Assembly: GCA_902825965.1 (NCBI GenBank) | Contig: CADEDA010000006.1 | Span: 125,380-189,379 of the forward strand | Direction of reading: 5' to 3' | Length of the DNA: 64,000 nucleotides | DNA from: an uncultured Gemmatimonadota bacterium | GTDB lineage: Bacteria; Gemmatimonadota; Gemmatimonadetes; Gemmatimonadales; Gemmatimonadaceae | Shown: in pieces, positions 51,558 to 63,337 of the stretch | Numbering within the stretch: position 1 is the first letter of the stretch | Layout of the letters: every line of letters starts with the position of its first letter | Notes under the pieces: model-generated | What the model saw: the letters and a program-made list of their open reading frames with translations, nothing else | The model's database searches: none | What the model was told of the DNA's origin: nothing | Made by a program: the position numbers and the translations under genes

Positions 51558-52969
51558 GCGACGCGCCGCAAGCGGAGCACATCCTGGCGGAGCTTCGACC
51601 AGACATCGGCGAAGGCGACGATCACGACGATGCCACTCAGCGCCCACACGACCACCGAGAGCCCGGTGCGCTCCATCCATCCGAACGCAGTCGCCACCGA
51701 GAGTGTCACGCAACCTCCGACACCCACGTAGAGTCGTCGCCGCGGCGCCTGCCGCCACACCGCACGGGATGCCTCCGTGCGTCCGACGAAGAACACGACG
51801 AATCCGAGTGCGTGGCTCACGACGGCGCCGCGAGCCCCGAACGGTGGTACGAGGAGGTACGCACTGCACATGGCCGCGACGAGCGCAGCGGTGGTGACGC
51901 CGAGCGAATACATGGTCCGGCGCGCCACGACGATTCCGACTCCCGTGACCTCGGACAGCGTGTACAGGAGCGGGGGCACGATGGAACACAGCACGAGCGA
52001 CTTGACCTGCACGTACCGCTCTGGAAGCAGGTAGTCGATCAATGGCGCGGCTACGCCCGCCATGACGAAGATCGCGCACACCAGCGCGAGCACCCGATCC
52101 GACACTTCGTCGACCCGACGGAGGTCGACTCCGGAGGCGACCCAGCGATACACCACCGGTGCCCACACGACGGTGAAGACGGCTTGAAACAGCGCCGCCC
52201 CGTTCGCAATGCTCACGGAGAGGCTGAACTCCGCGAGCGCGGAGAGCGTCGACCAACGGCGGAGCGCGACGACATTCACGGCGGTGAGGCCCCAGAACAC
52301 GAGGCTCGCCAATGCGAGCGGGAGCGCCAGGCGAAGCAGGGACCGAAGCTCCGCCGAGGAAGCGCCGGCCGAGAGCGCAGGAATCCACGTATCCTTCGTG
52401 GCCCAGGCGGTGGCCGCGGCGACCGCGACCGCCGACGTGACCGCGATCGCGAGCAGGGCCAAGAAGTCCGGCTGCCCTTCCCCTGCGGCGACGACCGCGA
52501 CGAGCGCCAACAGCAAGATTCGCGGCGCCAGTTCGCTCAGGGAGTACGCGAGTCCGCGCTCCTGCATCCGCAGCGTCAGCGACAAGAAGCGCGTCGTCAC
52601 ACTGAGCAGAAAGGCCCCGAGCGTGAGGAAGACCAGCGCCGGGCGATCCACACCGTAGACGAAGCCGGAGAGCGGGCCCGCACCGAAGGCGCCGAGCACT
52701 GCCACGGCAGCCGAGAGCACCAACCCTGGTGCGAGACAGGTCCGGAGCAGAATCCCTTTCTCCGCGCGCTCATGGTACTCACGAACATACGCCTGATCGA
52801 GTCCGAGCGTCGCGAAGAGCAGCAGGAATGACATCGCTTGCTGGAACAGGTTGTACCGCGCCACATCCTCGGCCGCGAAGGTCCACGCGATCAGGGGAAC
52901 CGTGACGAATCCGACGGCCGCCGTGAACACGGGGCCGATCGCGAAGCCGATGACGTTGCGAATGTTCAC
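51554..52969 (-). CDS. wzx: Polysaccharide flippase (Wzx-like, MATE/MOP superfamily)
   Basis: The 471-aa protein has 12-14 hydrophobic helices without soluble domains, beginning FAIGPVFTAAVGFVTVPLI and including YNLFQQAMSFLLLFATLGLDQAYVREY, as in polysaccharide-export flippases. It should move the lipid-linked repeat unit across the inner membrane. GTG at 52969 shares GTGA with the glycosyltransferase stop. Substrate is inferred from the locus only. Confidence 0.87.
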   Translation of the reverse strand: MNIRNVIGFAIGPVFTAAVGFVTVPLIAWTFAAEDVARYNLFQQAMSFLLLFATLGLDQAYVREYHERAEKGILLRTCLAPGLVLSAAVAVLGAFGAGPLSGFVYGVDRPALVFLTLGAFLLSVTTRFLSLTLRMQERGLAYSLSELAPRILLLALVAVVAAGEGQPDFLALLAIAVTSAVAVAAATAWATKDTWIPALSAGASSAELRSLLRLALPLALASLVFWGLTAVNVVALRRWSTLSALAEFSLSVSIANGAALFQAVFTVVWAPVVYRWVASGVDLRRVDEVSDRVLALVCAIFVMAGVAAPLIDYLLPERYVQVKSLVLCSIVPPLLYTLSEVTGVGIVVARRTMYSLGVTTAALVAAMCSAYLLVPPFGARGAVVSHALGFVVFFVGRTEASRAVWRQAPRRRLYVGVGGCVTLSVATAFGWMERTGLSVVVWALSGIVVIVAFADVWSKLRQDVLRLRRVA

Positions 52970-54171
52970 GCGCCGACCTCCCGAGCCGACGCGGTCCCCG
53001 GAAGCATCGCCCGCCCGACCACCGCGGCGTAGCAATCGCGTATCGCGCGGATGACCGCGTCTTCCCCGAATCGTGCTCGGCAACCTTCTCGGAGCGCCGA
53101 CGGATCGAAGCGATCCCGGCCCTTGGCGACGCGGACCATCGCCCGCGCCAAGGCCTCGATGTCGCCCACCGGAACCAACTCTCCATCGTCATCGCGGACA
53201 ATCGACTCAGGACCTCCGCAACGCGTCGCAACCACCGGCTTGCCGAGCGCCAGCGCTTCCGCCACGACGACGCCGAACGTTTCCACGCGGCTGGACAACA
53301 CGAAGCCGTCGGCCGCGGCGACGCGCTCCCTCACCGCCGCGCGAGACAGCCTGCCCGCAAACGTCACACCGCCGTCGATGCCGAGGCTCTGCGCCAGCTG
53401 CCGCAGTCGGGGCTCTTCTTCGCCGTCGCCGACGATGATGAGCGCCATCAGTGGTTCGTCACGTCTCGCGATCGCAAATGCCTGCAGAAGGATGTCCTGG
53501 CCCTTCTTGTAGTCCATGAGCGCCACGTTGATGAACGTGAACGCCCCCTGGCGGATCGATCGGAGCGGCGTCGAGAAGAAGGAGGCGTCCACGATGTTCG
53601 GCACGGTCACCCAGTCCCCGCTACCGACGTCCAGCGTCCGCACCAGAAGGTCCGCAAGCTGAGGAGAGACCGCGATCCGGCACGACGCGAACTGCGCGAT
53701 GTCCGACGCGAGGCGCAGCTCGTCCGCCGGAAGCTGACCTCGGGCGAATGCAGTGCTGTGCTCGGTCAGAACATACGGAATTCGAAATCGCGCAGAGAGA
53801 CGTCGAGCGAGCACACCGGCATCGAGCACGGAGTGCACATGGAGCACATCTGGCACCCCGTGCGCCGACTGATATGCCTCGAACGCCTCCTCGCCAATGC
53901 GTGTCCACCGCCGTCGAATGACATCACGGAGCCGCGGCGTCCAATTGACGGCGTGTCGGCGCACGGTGATGACCCCGGCATCGACTTCCGTGGTGAGTCG
54001 CGGCGAGAAGAGGGACCCGAGTGACAGCGCGCGAAGCGAATCGAACTGCGGTGTCACCACGCCAACCCGGCATCCACTCCGATGGAGCGCAAGCGCCTGC
54101 TCACGGAAGAAACTCCCCCCGATATCCGTTGCATCCTTCGGATACCACGAGGGGAGCAGGACTACATGCAT
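52966..54171 (-). CDS. Glycosyltransferase family 4
   Basis: The 401-aa GT-B protein starts MHVVLLPSWYPKDATDIGGSF and has HVHSVLDAGVLAR, VPNIVD, IIVGDGEEEPRLR and the ExxxxxxxE motif ETFGVVVAEALALGKPVV, followed by GGPESI. All catalytic features are intact. The ATG at 54171 is 22 bases after the wzz stop. Sugar specificity is unknown. Confidence 0.9.
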   Translation of the reverse strand: MHVVLLPSWYPKDATDIGGSFFREQALALHRSGCRVGVVTPQFDSLRALSLGSLFSPRLTTEVDAGVITVRRHAVNWTPRLRDVIRRRWTRIGEEAFEAYQSAHGVPDVLHVHSVLDAGVLARRLSARFRIPYVLTEHSTAFARGQLPADELRLASDIAQFASCRIAVSPQLADLLVRTLDVGSGDWVTVPNIVDASFFSTPLRSIRQGAFTFINVALMDYKKGQDILLQAFAIARRDEPLMALIIVGDGEEEPRLRQLAQSLGIDGGVTFAGRLSRAAVRERVAAADGFVLSSRVETFGVVVAEALALGKPVVATRCGGPESIVRDDDGELVPVGDIEALARAMVRVAKGRDRFDPSALREGCRARFGEDAVIRAIRDCYAAVVGRAMLPGTASAREVGA

Positions 54172-54193
54172 GACAATTCCCGCGCGTCGGGTT

Positions 54194-55312
54194 TCAACGC
54201 GGCGACGGATTGAGCTCCGCCGCGCCGTCGACCGCGCGGATCGGCGACACCAAGATCCAGCAACCAGGAATCACGACACCCATCAGGAGCGCCAGCACGA
54301 GGAGCCGCAGTTTGCGCGGCGAGCTCGGTCGGTTCGGGACCACACTCGGCTCCAATACGGTGAACACCGGCGTGTCCTCTCGTTCGTCCACGAGGGCGGC
54401 TTCGTACTGCGTTGTGATCCCGCGATAGAGCTCGGATGCTAGCGCGAACTCGCTCTCCAGCCGCTGGCCTTCGATACTCCTCACGGCTGAGTTCAGGCTC
54501 TTGTTGCGATCCTGGAACTCCGCCAGCGCCCGTTGCGCGGCGTGGTATCGTGCTTGCGATGCGCGTTGTTGCTCGCCGAGGAATCGAGCCTGTTCAGACG
54601 CCTTCTTCGATTCATAGTGGATGATCGCCGTCGTCAGTTGCTCCGCGGTCAGTCGCGCGAGGTCCGCCGCCGCCACGGGATCCGGCATGCGCACCGTGAC
54701 TGAAATAATGCCGGTACGCTTGTTGAGCACGGTGGTCACACGATCCTTCATCCCATCAAGCGTCAGAACTGCCCCAGCGGACAACTTCCGGATACCAAGA
54801 CTGTCGAGTACTGCATCCAGCGGCGAACCGGCCTCCGAGGCCGGCGACAGCGCGCTCCGAAGCGCTGCGTACGCCGTCAGCGGAGCCTGCAGCACGTACT
54901 TTGAGAAGAGCTCCACGACCGAGGGCCGATGGATCGAGTCGAAATAGGTGATGTAGGAGTGGCGCCCGACGGAGAACTGGATTGGCCGTTCGGCGAGTTC
55001 GGCGCGGAACGCCATGGAGCCCGCCACTTCCGGGTACAGGTCAGACGGGACCACCTGCGCGGTCGAGCCGAGCGGAATACTGACGCCAGCGAGTCCCGCG
55101 AGTCCACCTAAGCTACCAAGTGCAGAGCGCTCCGAACGATATGGCAAGACCTTCGTGGTGACCTCGTACTCTGGCGTGCTCAGGAAGGCGTAGCCGAGAG
55201 CGACCCCGACGCACACCGTCATCCACAGCCCGAACAGCTTCCGTCGTAGCAGGCAGCGGCGAAGAAATCCTCGGCCGGCCGTGGCGATGTCCGCGAGAGT
55301 GAACTCGCGCAC
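54194..55312 (-). CDS. wzz: Wzz-type polysaccharide chain-length determinant
   Basis: The 372-aa protein has a membrane helix near residues 27-45 (FGLWMTVCVGVALGYAF), the EYEVTTKVLPY segment, a large periplasmic helical region with FLGEQQRASQARYHAAQRAL, the proline-rich VVPNRPSSPRK motif and a second helix near 330-352. No Walker motifs, so it is not a Wzc-type tyrosine kinase. The GTG at 55312 has AGGA 7-8 bases upstream and follows the SDR stop; an ATG at 55357 overlapping the SDR gene is the alternative. Confidence 0.9.
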   Translation of the reverse strand: MREFTLADIATAGRGFLRRCLLRRKLFGLWMTVCVGVALGYAFLSTPEYEVTTKVLPYRSERSALGSLGGLAGLAGVSIPLGSTAQVVPSDLYPEVAGSMAFRAELAERPIQFSVGRHSYITYFDSIHRPSVVELFSKYVLQAPLTAYAALRSALSPASEAGSPLDAVLDSLGIRKLSAGAVLTLDGMKDRVTTVLNKRTGIISVTVRMPDPVAAADLARLTAEQLTTAIIHYESKKASEQARFLGEQQRASQARYHAAQRALAEFQDRNKSLNSAVRSIEGQRLESEFALASELYRGITTQYEAALVDEREDTPVFTVLEPSVVPNRPSSPRKLRLLVLALLMGVVIPGCWILVSPIRAVDGAAELNPSPR

Positions 55313-55331
55313 CGTGGTGTCCTGTACTTGA

Positions 55332-56102
55332 TCAGCCGGCAAGGACGCTCCCCCCATTCACATTCACGATCTCCCCCACCAGATGCCGCGCCCCCGGCGC
55401 ACACAACGCCACCGCTGCCCACGCCACATCCCCCGCCGTCGCCACCCGCCCGTTCGGGATCCCCCCCTCGATCCGCGCCTTCCCGCCCCCGGCAAACGCG
55501 TCCACGCACATCTCGGTATCCACCCACCCGGGCGCCACACAGTTCACCGTGATCCCGCGCCGCGCCAGCTCGATCGCCTGCGACTTCACGAACGAGATCA
55601 TCGCGCCCTTGCTCGCTCCATAGTCCGCATGATACGCCTCGCCGCGCTGCCCCGCCGTCGAGGAGATGTGCACCATCCGCCCGCCGTCCGACATCGCCCG
55701 CGCGGCCGCGCGCGACACGAAGAACATCGCATCGACATTCTCCCGCATGGTCCGGTGCCAGCGCTCGTCGCTCATCTCATGCACTGGGACATCCTCGCTC
55801 GGCCAGATGCCGGCGCTGTGGATCAGGATGTCGAGCCCGCCGAACGCCTGCACTGCCGCGGCGACGAGCGAGTCGGCTCCACTCGCCTCGCCGAGATCAG
55901 CCGCGTGGGCAAGCACGCGCCCGCCGCGCGCGGCCAGCCGCGCGACCAGCGCCTCAGCGTCCGCCTGCCGTGATCGGTAGCCCACGCAGACGGCCGCCCC
56001 GCAGTCCACAAGGAGTTCGGCCGCCGCCGCACCGATGCCCCGGGTGCCACCAGTGACCACCGCGCGCTTGCCGGCGAGCGAGAACGCCGAAGGCAGGCTC
56101 AC
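55332..56102 (-). CDS. SDR-family oxidoreductase (FabG-like)
   Basis: The 256-aa short-chain dehydrogenase has VVTGGTRGIGAAAA, HSAGIW, the catalytic SSTAGQ with YGASKGAM (YxxxK) and VNCVAPGWVDTEM. The fold is that of 3-oxoacyl-ACP reductase, but the position between gmhA and wzz leaves a sugar or acyl-group role open. GTG at 56102 overlaps the gmhA stop as GTGA. Confidence 0.88.
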   Translation of the reverse strand: MSLPSAFSLAGKRAVVTGGTRGIGAAAAELLVDCGAAVCVGYRSRQADAEALVARLAARGGRVLAHAADLGEASGADSLVAAAVQAFGGLDILIHSAGIWPSEDVPVHEMSDERWHRTMRENVDAMFFVSRAAARAMSDGGRMVHISSTAGQRGEAYHADYGASKGAMISFVKSQAIELARRGITVNCVAPGWVDTEMCVDAFAGGGKARIEGGIPNGRVATAGDVAWAAVALCAPGARHLVGEIVNVNGGSVLAG

Positions 56103-56668
56103 TGCGCCACCTCCGCGTCGATCACGTCGCAGATCGCGTGCTGGATGCTCAGGTGGATCTCCTGCGAGAGATCGGTGATGGGCGTCGGCACCACCAAGGT
56201 CAGGTCGGCCAACGCGCGGATCTTGCCCCCGTCCTTCGCGGTCAGCACGATCGTCGCCAGCCCGAGGCGCCGCGCCGCCTCGACCGCCCGGAGGCAGTTC
56301 GGCGAGTTGCCACTCGTCGTGTGCGCCATCAAGAGGTCGCCGGGGCGCCCTAGGGCCTCGATCTGCCGGCTGAAGATCTCGTCGAATGAGAAATCGTTCG
56401 CCGCGGCCGTGAGCAACGAGGTGTCGGTCGTGAGTGCGAGCGCCCGCAGCGGCCGACGCGTCCGCCGGAAGCGCACCACGTACTCCGTGGCGAGATGCTG
56501 GGCGTCCGCCGCACTGCCGCCGTTGCCGCAGAAGAAGAGCGTGCCCCCCCGCCCCACGGTCTCGCGCACCATGGCCGTGGCGCGCCGGATATCGTCGCCC
56601 AGACGGTCCGCCGTCGCGGTGGCAAGCTCCGCCAACTCGCGCAGGTGCGCCACCGGATCGTGCGTCAT
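56099..56668 (-). CDS. gmhA: Sedoheptulose-7-phosphate isomerase (GmhA-like SIS protein)
   Basis: The 189-aa SIS-domain protein has FCGNGGSAADAQHLATEYVVRF, ANDFSFDEIFSRQIEALG, TTSGNSPN, LTAKDGGK and EIHLSIQHAICDVID. The conserved Glu and His of GmhA are present. It makes heptose-7-phosphate, the substrate of the kinase encoded at 30213. A DiaA-like role cannot be excluded from sequence alone. The ATG at 56668 overlaps the 107-aa gene by ATGA. Confidence 0.88.
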   Translation of the reverse strand: MTHDPVAHLRELAELATATADRLGDDIRRATAMVRETVGRGGTLFFCGNGGSAADAQHLATEYVVRFRRTRRPLRALALTTDTSLLTAAANDFSFDEIFSRQIEALGRPGDLLMAHTTSGNSPNCLRAVEAARRLGLATIVLTAKDGGKIRALADLTLVVPTPITDLSQEIHLSIQHAICDVIDAEVAQ

Positions 56669-56984
56669 GCCGCCACCCCCGCGATCCGCTCCATGGCCTC
56701 GCGCGCACGCGCGCGCAGCGTCGCCGGCTCGTCGGCCGCCGCCTCGAACGCCCACGTCACACAGGCATCGGCGGCCAGGAGGTCCAGGGCGTCGTCCCGC
56801 GCCGTCGCGCGATCGCTGCGCAGCACCTGCGCGAGCAACACCTCCCCCGCGCGCAGAAGCGCCTCCGCGTGCGACAGCGCTGCCGAGTCCGGCTGTGATG
56901 CCAGCACCTCGCGCACCCGCGCGACCAGCCGCTCGGGCGCCTCGGGCCGGCGGCTGGCGATCCACTCGGCGTGCGTCAGCGGCG

Positions 56985-56988
<4 letters not shown>
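56665..56988 (-). CDS. Hypothetical 107-aa helical protein
   Basis: I do not recognise this protein. It is predicted to be almost wholly alpha-helical, rich in Ala, Arg and Glu, without a signal peptide, membrane segment or cysteine pair (one Cys). Both ends are locked into ATGA overlaps, with alaS upstream and gmhA downstream, which argues that it is real and translated. A small cytoplasmic partner of a neighbour is possible. Confidence 0.7.
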
Positions 56989-59705
<2,717 letters not shown>

Positions 59706-59713
59706 ATCGTTGT

Positions 59714-59743
59714 AACATAAGGCGTTGGCATTACTTTTCACAA
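59714..59743 (-). promoter_or_regulatory. Candidate alaS promoter
   Basis: On the minus strand TTGTGA (59743-59738) is followed by 18 bases and TATGTT (59719-59714). The predicted start falls within a few bases of the alaS ATG at 59705, so the mRNA would be leaderless or nearly so. A weak 6-bp inverted repeat CGTTGT/ACAACG brackets the region. Confidence 0.4.
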
Positions 59744-59950
59744 CGTGCTGACCGCGCGGTGACCGAAACTCGCGTTGTTGGGTACTGGGGGAATAAGCCC
59801 AAGTGCGTGTCAGGGTCACAACGGCGGCGGATGGCCGAGGCGACCTCGGATTTACGTCTGCTGTCGTCTGGTAGTCAGACTTGAGCCGCAGTTCTGTGCC
59901 AGTCCTTCCGTGGCAGCCAAGGGACCGCTGCCGAGACCTTCGACCCAATC

Positions 59951-61834
59951 ATGCGGAATCGCTACTACTTCTTGATGGACTTGGTGGGGCTGAGCGTTGC
60001 GCCGTTCGTGGCGATGATGCTCAGGTGGGAGGGGGTGGAGTGGCCCGCAGGATACCTCGAGGCGACGCTGTGGTACGCCGGCGTCACGCTCCCCTTCCGC
60101 CTCGGGATCTCGTGGTTCACGGGACTCTACAACTGCATCTGGCGCTTCGCGAGCATCATCGAGCTCGAGAAGATTCTCATCGCCGGGGCACTCATCGCCG
60201 GAGTGAACGTCGCCATCGGGTTCGCGGTGGGCACGTCCTTCCTCGGCCAGCGTATCCCGCTGGGCGCGCTGGCCTTGGATGCGATGCTCTCCGTGGCGGT
60301 CCTCGCCGGCCCGCGACTGGCATCGCGCGTGATGCAACTGCGCCGCCGCCGCGAGGGTGAGGCGGTCCGCACGATCGTCGTGGGTGCCGGCTCCGCCGCG
60401 CAGGTGGTCGCGCGCGAGGCGCTGGCCAGCGAGCGGGCGCACTTCGAGATCGTGGGCTTCGTGGACGACGACCACAAGAAGTACGGACAGATGCTCCACG
60501 GCATCCGTGTCGTCGGCCGCGTGGACGAGCTTCCGCGTCTCATCCGGAGCCTCGGGGCCAAGGAAGTCATCATCGCGATGCCCTCCGCCCGTGGCACCGA
60601 GATCCGTCGCGTCGTGGAACTCGCCTCGCAGGCCGGCGCCCGGACGCGGACGATCCCGAGCATCACCGACATCGTGTCCGGCCGGATCGAGGTGAGCGCG
60701 CTTCGTCCAGTGGAGATCCAGGACCTCCTCCGTCGCGCACCGATCAGCACGGACATCACCAAGGTCAGCTCCCTCGCGAAGGACCGGACCGTGCTGGTCA
60801 CGGGCGCGGGAGGCAGCATCGGGTCGGAGCTCTGCCGGCAGATCGCCGCGCTGGAGCCCAAGCTGCTCGTGCTGCTCGATCACTCCGAGAACCAGATCTT
60901 CGAGATCGAGGGAGAGCTGCGTCGACGCTTCCCGGCCCTCAAGCTGGCACCGGTGATCGCCGACGTGCGGGACGAGTCGCGCATCCGCCGGACCTTCGAG
61001 CGGTTCCAGCCCTTCGCCGTCTTCCATGCGGCCGCCCACAAGCACGTGCCGCTCATGGAAGAGAACGTCGTGGAGTCGGTCACCAACAACGTGCTCGGCA
61101 CGCGCAACGTCGTCGAGGCTGCCGTCGACACGGGCGTCACGCACTTCGTGCTGATCTCGACCGACAAGGCCGTGCGGCCGACCTCCATCATGGGGGCCAC
61201 CAAGCGGCTCGCGGAGGCGCTCGTCCGCGCGGCCGCCGCGCGTGCGCAGCGGCACTTCGTCGTCGTGCGGTTCGGCAACGTGCTCGGTTCGCGGGGATCC
61301 GTGGTGCCGACCTTCATGGCACAGATCGAGCGCGGGGGCCCGGTCACGGTCACGCACCCCGACATGCGTCGCTACTTCATGACCATCCCGGAGGCGGTGC
61401 AGCTCGTGCTGCAGGCGGGTGCGCAGGGACAGGGTGGCGAGCTGTTCGTGCTCGACATGGGCGAACCGGTCAAGATCGCCGACCTCGCCCGCGATCTCAT
61501 CCGCCTCTCCGGCCTCGAGGAGGGGACGGACATCGAGATCCGCTACACCGGCATGCGTCCCGGCGAGAAGCTGTACGAGGAGGTCCTGTTCGGCGACGAG
61601 GATGTGCGGAGCACCGAACACGCCAAGGTGCTGCGCGTGCTCGCCGAGGACCCGGACACGGCCATGGTCAGCAAGATCGACGAACTGCTCCGCGCCGTGG
61701 CCCTGCAGCTGCTGGACGACGCGACGCTCCGGGACAGCGTCACCGGCATGGTGCCCGACTTCATCTTCCCCGAGAAGCGTAACGACGTCCTGCCGCTCAC
61801 CAAACGCGTCTCGGGCGAGTTCCGGCGCGCGTGA
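59951..61834 (+). CDS. WbpM/PglF-type UDP-GlcNAc 4,6-dehydratase (membrane)
   Basis: The 627-aa protein has four N-terminal membrane helices (about 7-24, 41-60, 74-97, 104-121), a CoA-binding-like Rossmann domain (VGAGSAAQVV near 145) and a C-terminal dehydratase domain with TGAGGSIGSELCRQ (about 283-296), HAAAHKHVPLMEEN and the SIMGATKR active site, where Met replaces Tyr. It converts UDP-GlcNAc to the 4-keto-6-deoxy sugar used for QuiNAc or bacillosamine-type sugars. ATG at 59951; no clear Shine-Dalgarno sequence. It is divergent from alaS. Confidence 0.93.
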   Translation: MRNRYYFLMDLVGLSVAPFVAMMLRWEGVEWPAGYLEATLWYAGVTLPFRLGISWFTGLYNCIWRFASIIELEKILIAGALIAGVNVAIGFAVGTSFLGQRIPLGALALDAMLSVAVLAGPRLASRVMQLRRRREGEAVRTIVVGAGSAAQVVAREALASERAHFEIVGFVDDDHKKYGQMLHGIRVVGRVDELPRLIRSLGAKEVIIAMPSARGTEIRRVVELASQAGARTRTIPSITDIVSGRIEVSALRPVEIQDLLRRAPISTDITKVSSLAKDRTVLVTGAGGSIGSELCRQIAALEPKLLVLLDHSENQIFEIEGELRRRFPALKLAPVIADVRDESRIRRTFERFQPFAVFHAAAHKHVPLMEENVVESVTNNVLGTRNVVEAAVDTGVTHFVLISTDKAVRPTSIMGATKRLAEALVRAAAARAQRHFVVVRFGNVLGSRGSVVPTFMAQIERGGPVTVTHPDMRRYFMTIPEAVQLVLQAGAQGQGGELFVLDMGEPVKIADLARDLIRLSGLEEGTDIEIRYTGMRPGEKLYEEVLFGDEDVRSTEHAKVLRVLAEDPDTAMVSKIDELLRAVALQLLDDATLRDSVTGMVPDFIFPEKRNDVLPLTKRVSGEFRRA

Positions 61835-61844
61835 GCGCGCTCAC
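61831..61844. other. 14-bp palindrome containing both convergent stop codons
   Basis: GTGAGCGCGCTCAC is a perfect palindrome; its two TGA triplets are the stop codons of the plus-strand dehydratase gene and the minus-strand exported-protein gene. The genes are separated by only 6 bp. Confidence 0.8.
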
Positions 61845-62440
61845 CGGCGTCGCGGAGGCAGACCCACCGCGATTCCGGTGCGATACGGCAGGATCTCCCC
61901 GCTGATGTTCCAGAGTCTCGCGCCGTCGTAGCGGCGGCCCGTGGCGCGGTCGTAGCCCTTGTACAACGACTGCACGGTGCCGCCGCCGAGGAAAGCGTCG
62001 ACGGTCCATCCCTTCGGCGTGCGCCACACGTGGCCCACGCTCCCGCCGAGCATGAAGCCGGCACCCTCCTGGAACAGCGTGGAGTCACGGTAAGCGGGCC
62101 GCTGCATGCGGAAGACCGTTCCGCCCACGTGCAGGGCCGAGTACCACCCCTCGGCCTGCGCGCGCCGATAATAACGCCATTCGGCGGTGCCGATGATGAA
62201 GGTGAACGGCGCATGATCGATCGAGCGCCACGGCGACAGCATCACGTCCCACTGGAACGTGCGTCCCGCACGCGCCCGGTCGCGTTCGAAGCCCACGCTC
62301 GGGATTCCCGCGAGCGTGGTTGCCCCGATCTTGACCCGCGACCCTCCCTCGACGCTCTGTCCTTCCGTCGCCCCGGCCAGCAGCGGGAGCCCCAAGGCGG
62401 CCATGCCGGCCAGTCGACCGAGGCGACTCATGCCGGACAT
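61841..62440 (-). CDS. Predicted exported (outer-membrane-like) protein of unknown function
   Basis: The 199-aa protein has a signal peptide (MSRLGRLAGMAALGLPLLAGA, cleavage likely near ATEGQS) and then alternating beta-type segments ending with Trp/Tyr/Arg-rich strands. This could be a small beta-barrel. I do not recognise a family. The ATG at 62440 follows the recX stop directly (TGAGATG); ATG at 62431 is equally possible. Confidence 0.7.
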   Translation of the reverse strand: MSGMSRLGRLAGMAALGLPLLAGATEGQSVEGGSRVKIGATTLAGIPSVGFERDRARAGRTFQWDVMLSPWRSIDHAPFTFIIGTAEWRYYRRAQAEGWYSALHVGGTVFRMQRPAYRDSTLFQEGAGFMLGGSVGHVWRTPKGWTVDAFLGGGTVQSLYKGYDRATGRRYDGARLWNISGEILPYRTGIAVGLPPRRR

Positions 62441-62441
62441 C

Positions 62442-63143
62442 TCACGCCTCGGCCGCGAGTGCCCGGCGTGCGGCACGTGACGCGTCGCCCGCCCCGAACC
62501 CCCGGCGGACCAGCCACGCGGTCAGCCGTCGGGAGGCAACGGCCGGTTCGAGCCCACGGAGCGACCGGGCCCTCCGGGCCGCCGCCACGTCGAGCGATGT
62601 GACGTCCGCCTCAAGGGCGTCCTCGCCACGCGAAGCCATCACGCGATCGACGAGCGAACCCGAGACCCCGCGACGCCGAAGTTCCGCGACGATGCGCCGC
62701 GGTCCGTAGCCGCGCGTCTTGGCCGGCCCGGAGACGAACGCGCGTGCGAACGCCTCGTCGTCGAGGAGGCCGAGTCCCGCCAGACGGTCGCAGGCCCAGG
62801 CGATGTCGGCGGCGTCATGATCGCGTTGCGAGAGCCAGCGTTCAAGGTCCCGCCGGGGCCGCCCCTTCCTGGCGAGTGCCGCGGCGGCGGCGTCGTAACA
62901 GGCCGTCGCGCGGCTCGCCGCAACGAGCCGCTGCACCACCTCAGCCGTGACGTCTGCACCCACGCGCAGCCGCAACTCGGCGATCGTCTCCACCGACACC
63001 GGCGCCAGTCTCACATCGCCGATCGTGACCGCATAGCGGCCGGGTCGCCGCGGCAGGTCGGCGATGACGCGGACCGGGCCGGGAGGGGGCGGAGCCGCGA
63101 GGGCCTCCATGGGACGCCCGGGGCGATGGGAACGTGGTTGCAT
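62442..63143 (-). CDS. recX: Regulatory protein RecX
   Basis: The 233-aa protein has the RecX helical repeats, with ARKGRPRRDLERWLSQRDHD, LGLLDDEAFARAFV, GYGPRRIVAELRRRGV and a C-terminal RRLTAWLVRRGFG. It modulates RecA filaments. The N-terminal 70 residues are proline-rich and less conserved. The ATG at 63143 is my choice; an ATG at 63110 would also retain the whole domain. It lies 194 bp after recA, a conserved arrangement. Confidence 0.9.
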   Translation of the reverse strand: MQPRSHRPGRPMEALAAPPPPGPVRVIADLPRRPGRYAVTIGDVRLAPVSVETIAELRLRVGADVTAEVVQRLVAASRATACYDAAAAALARKGRPRRDLERWLSQRDHDAADIAWACDRLAGLGLLDDEAFARAFVSGPAKTRGYGPRRIVAELRRRGVSGSLVDRVMASRGEDALEADVTSLDVAAARRARSLRGLEPAVASRRLTAWLVRRGFGAGDASRAARRALAAEA

Positions 63144-63337
63144 ACCGGAGGTCGGAAACGACGCCGGGGGTGGACCAGAGTGGAACGGCGGGGATTCCGG
63201 GCCCCGACGACTCACCGCAGATCGCACCCCCGACTTAGGGCCGATGTGAGAGGGAAGCTGGGAGAGCGGAGAGCTCACGTCCCGGACGCCCGACTCACGT
63301 TGTCATCCTGCACACCGCATTGGTCTGCGGTCGACTG

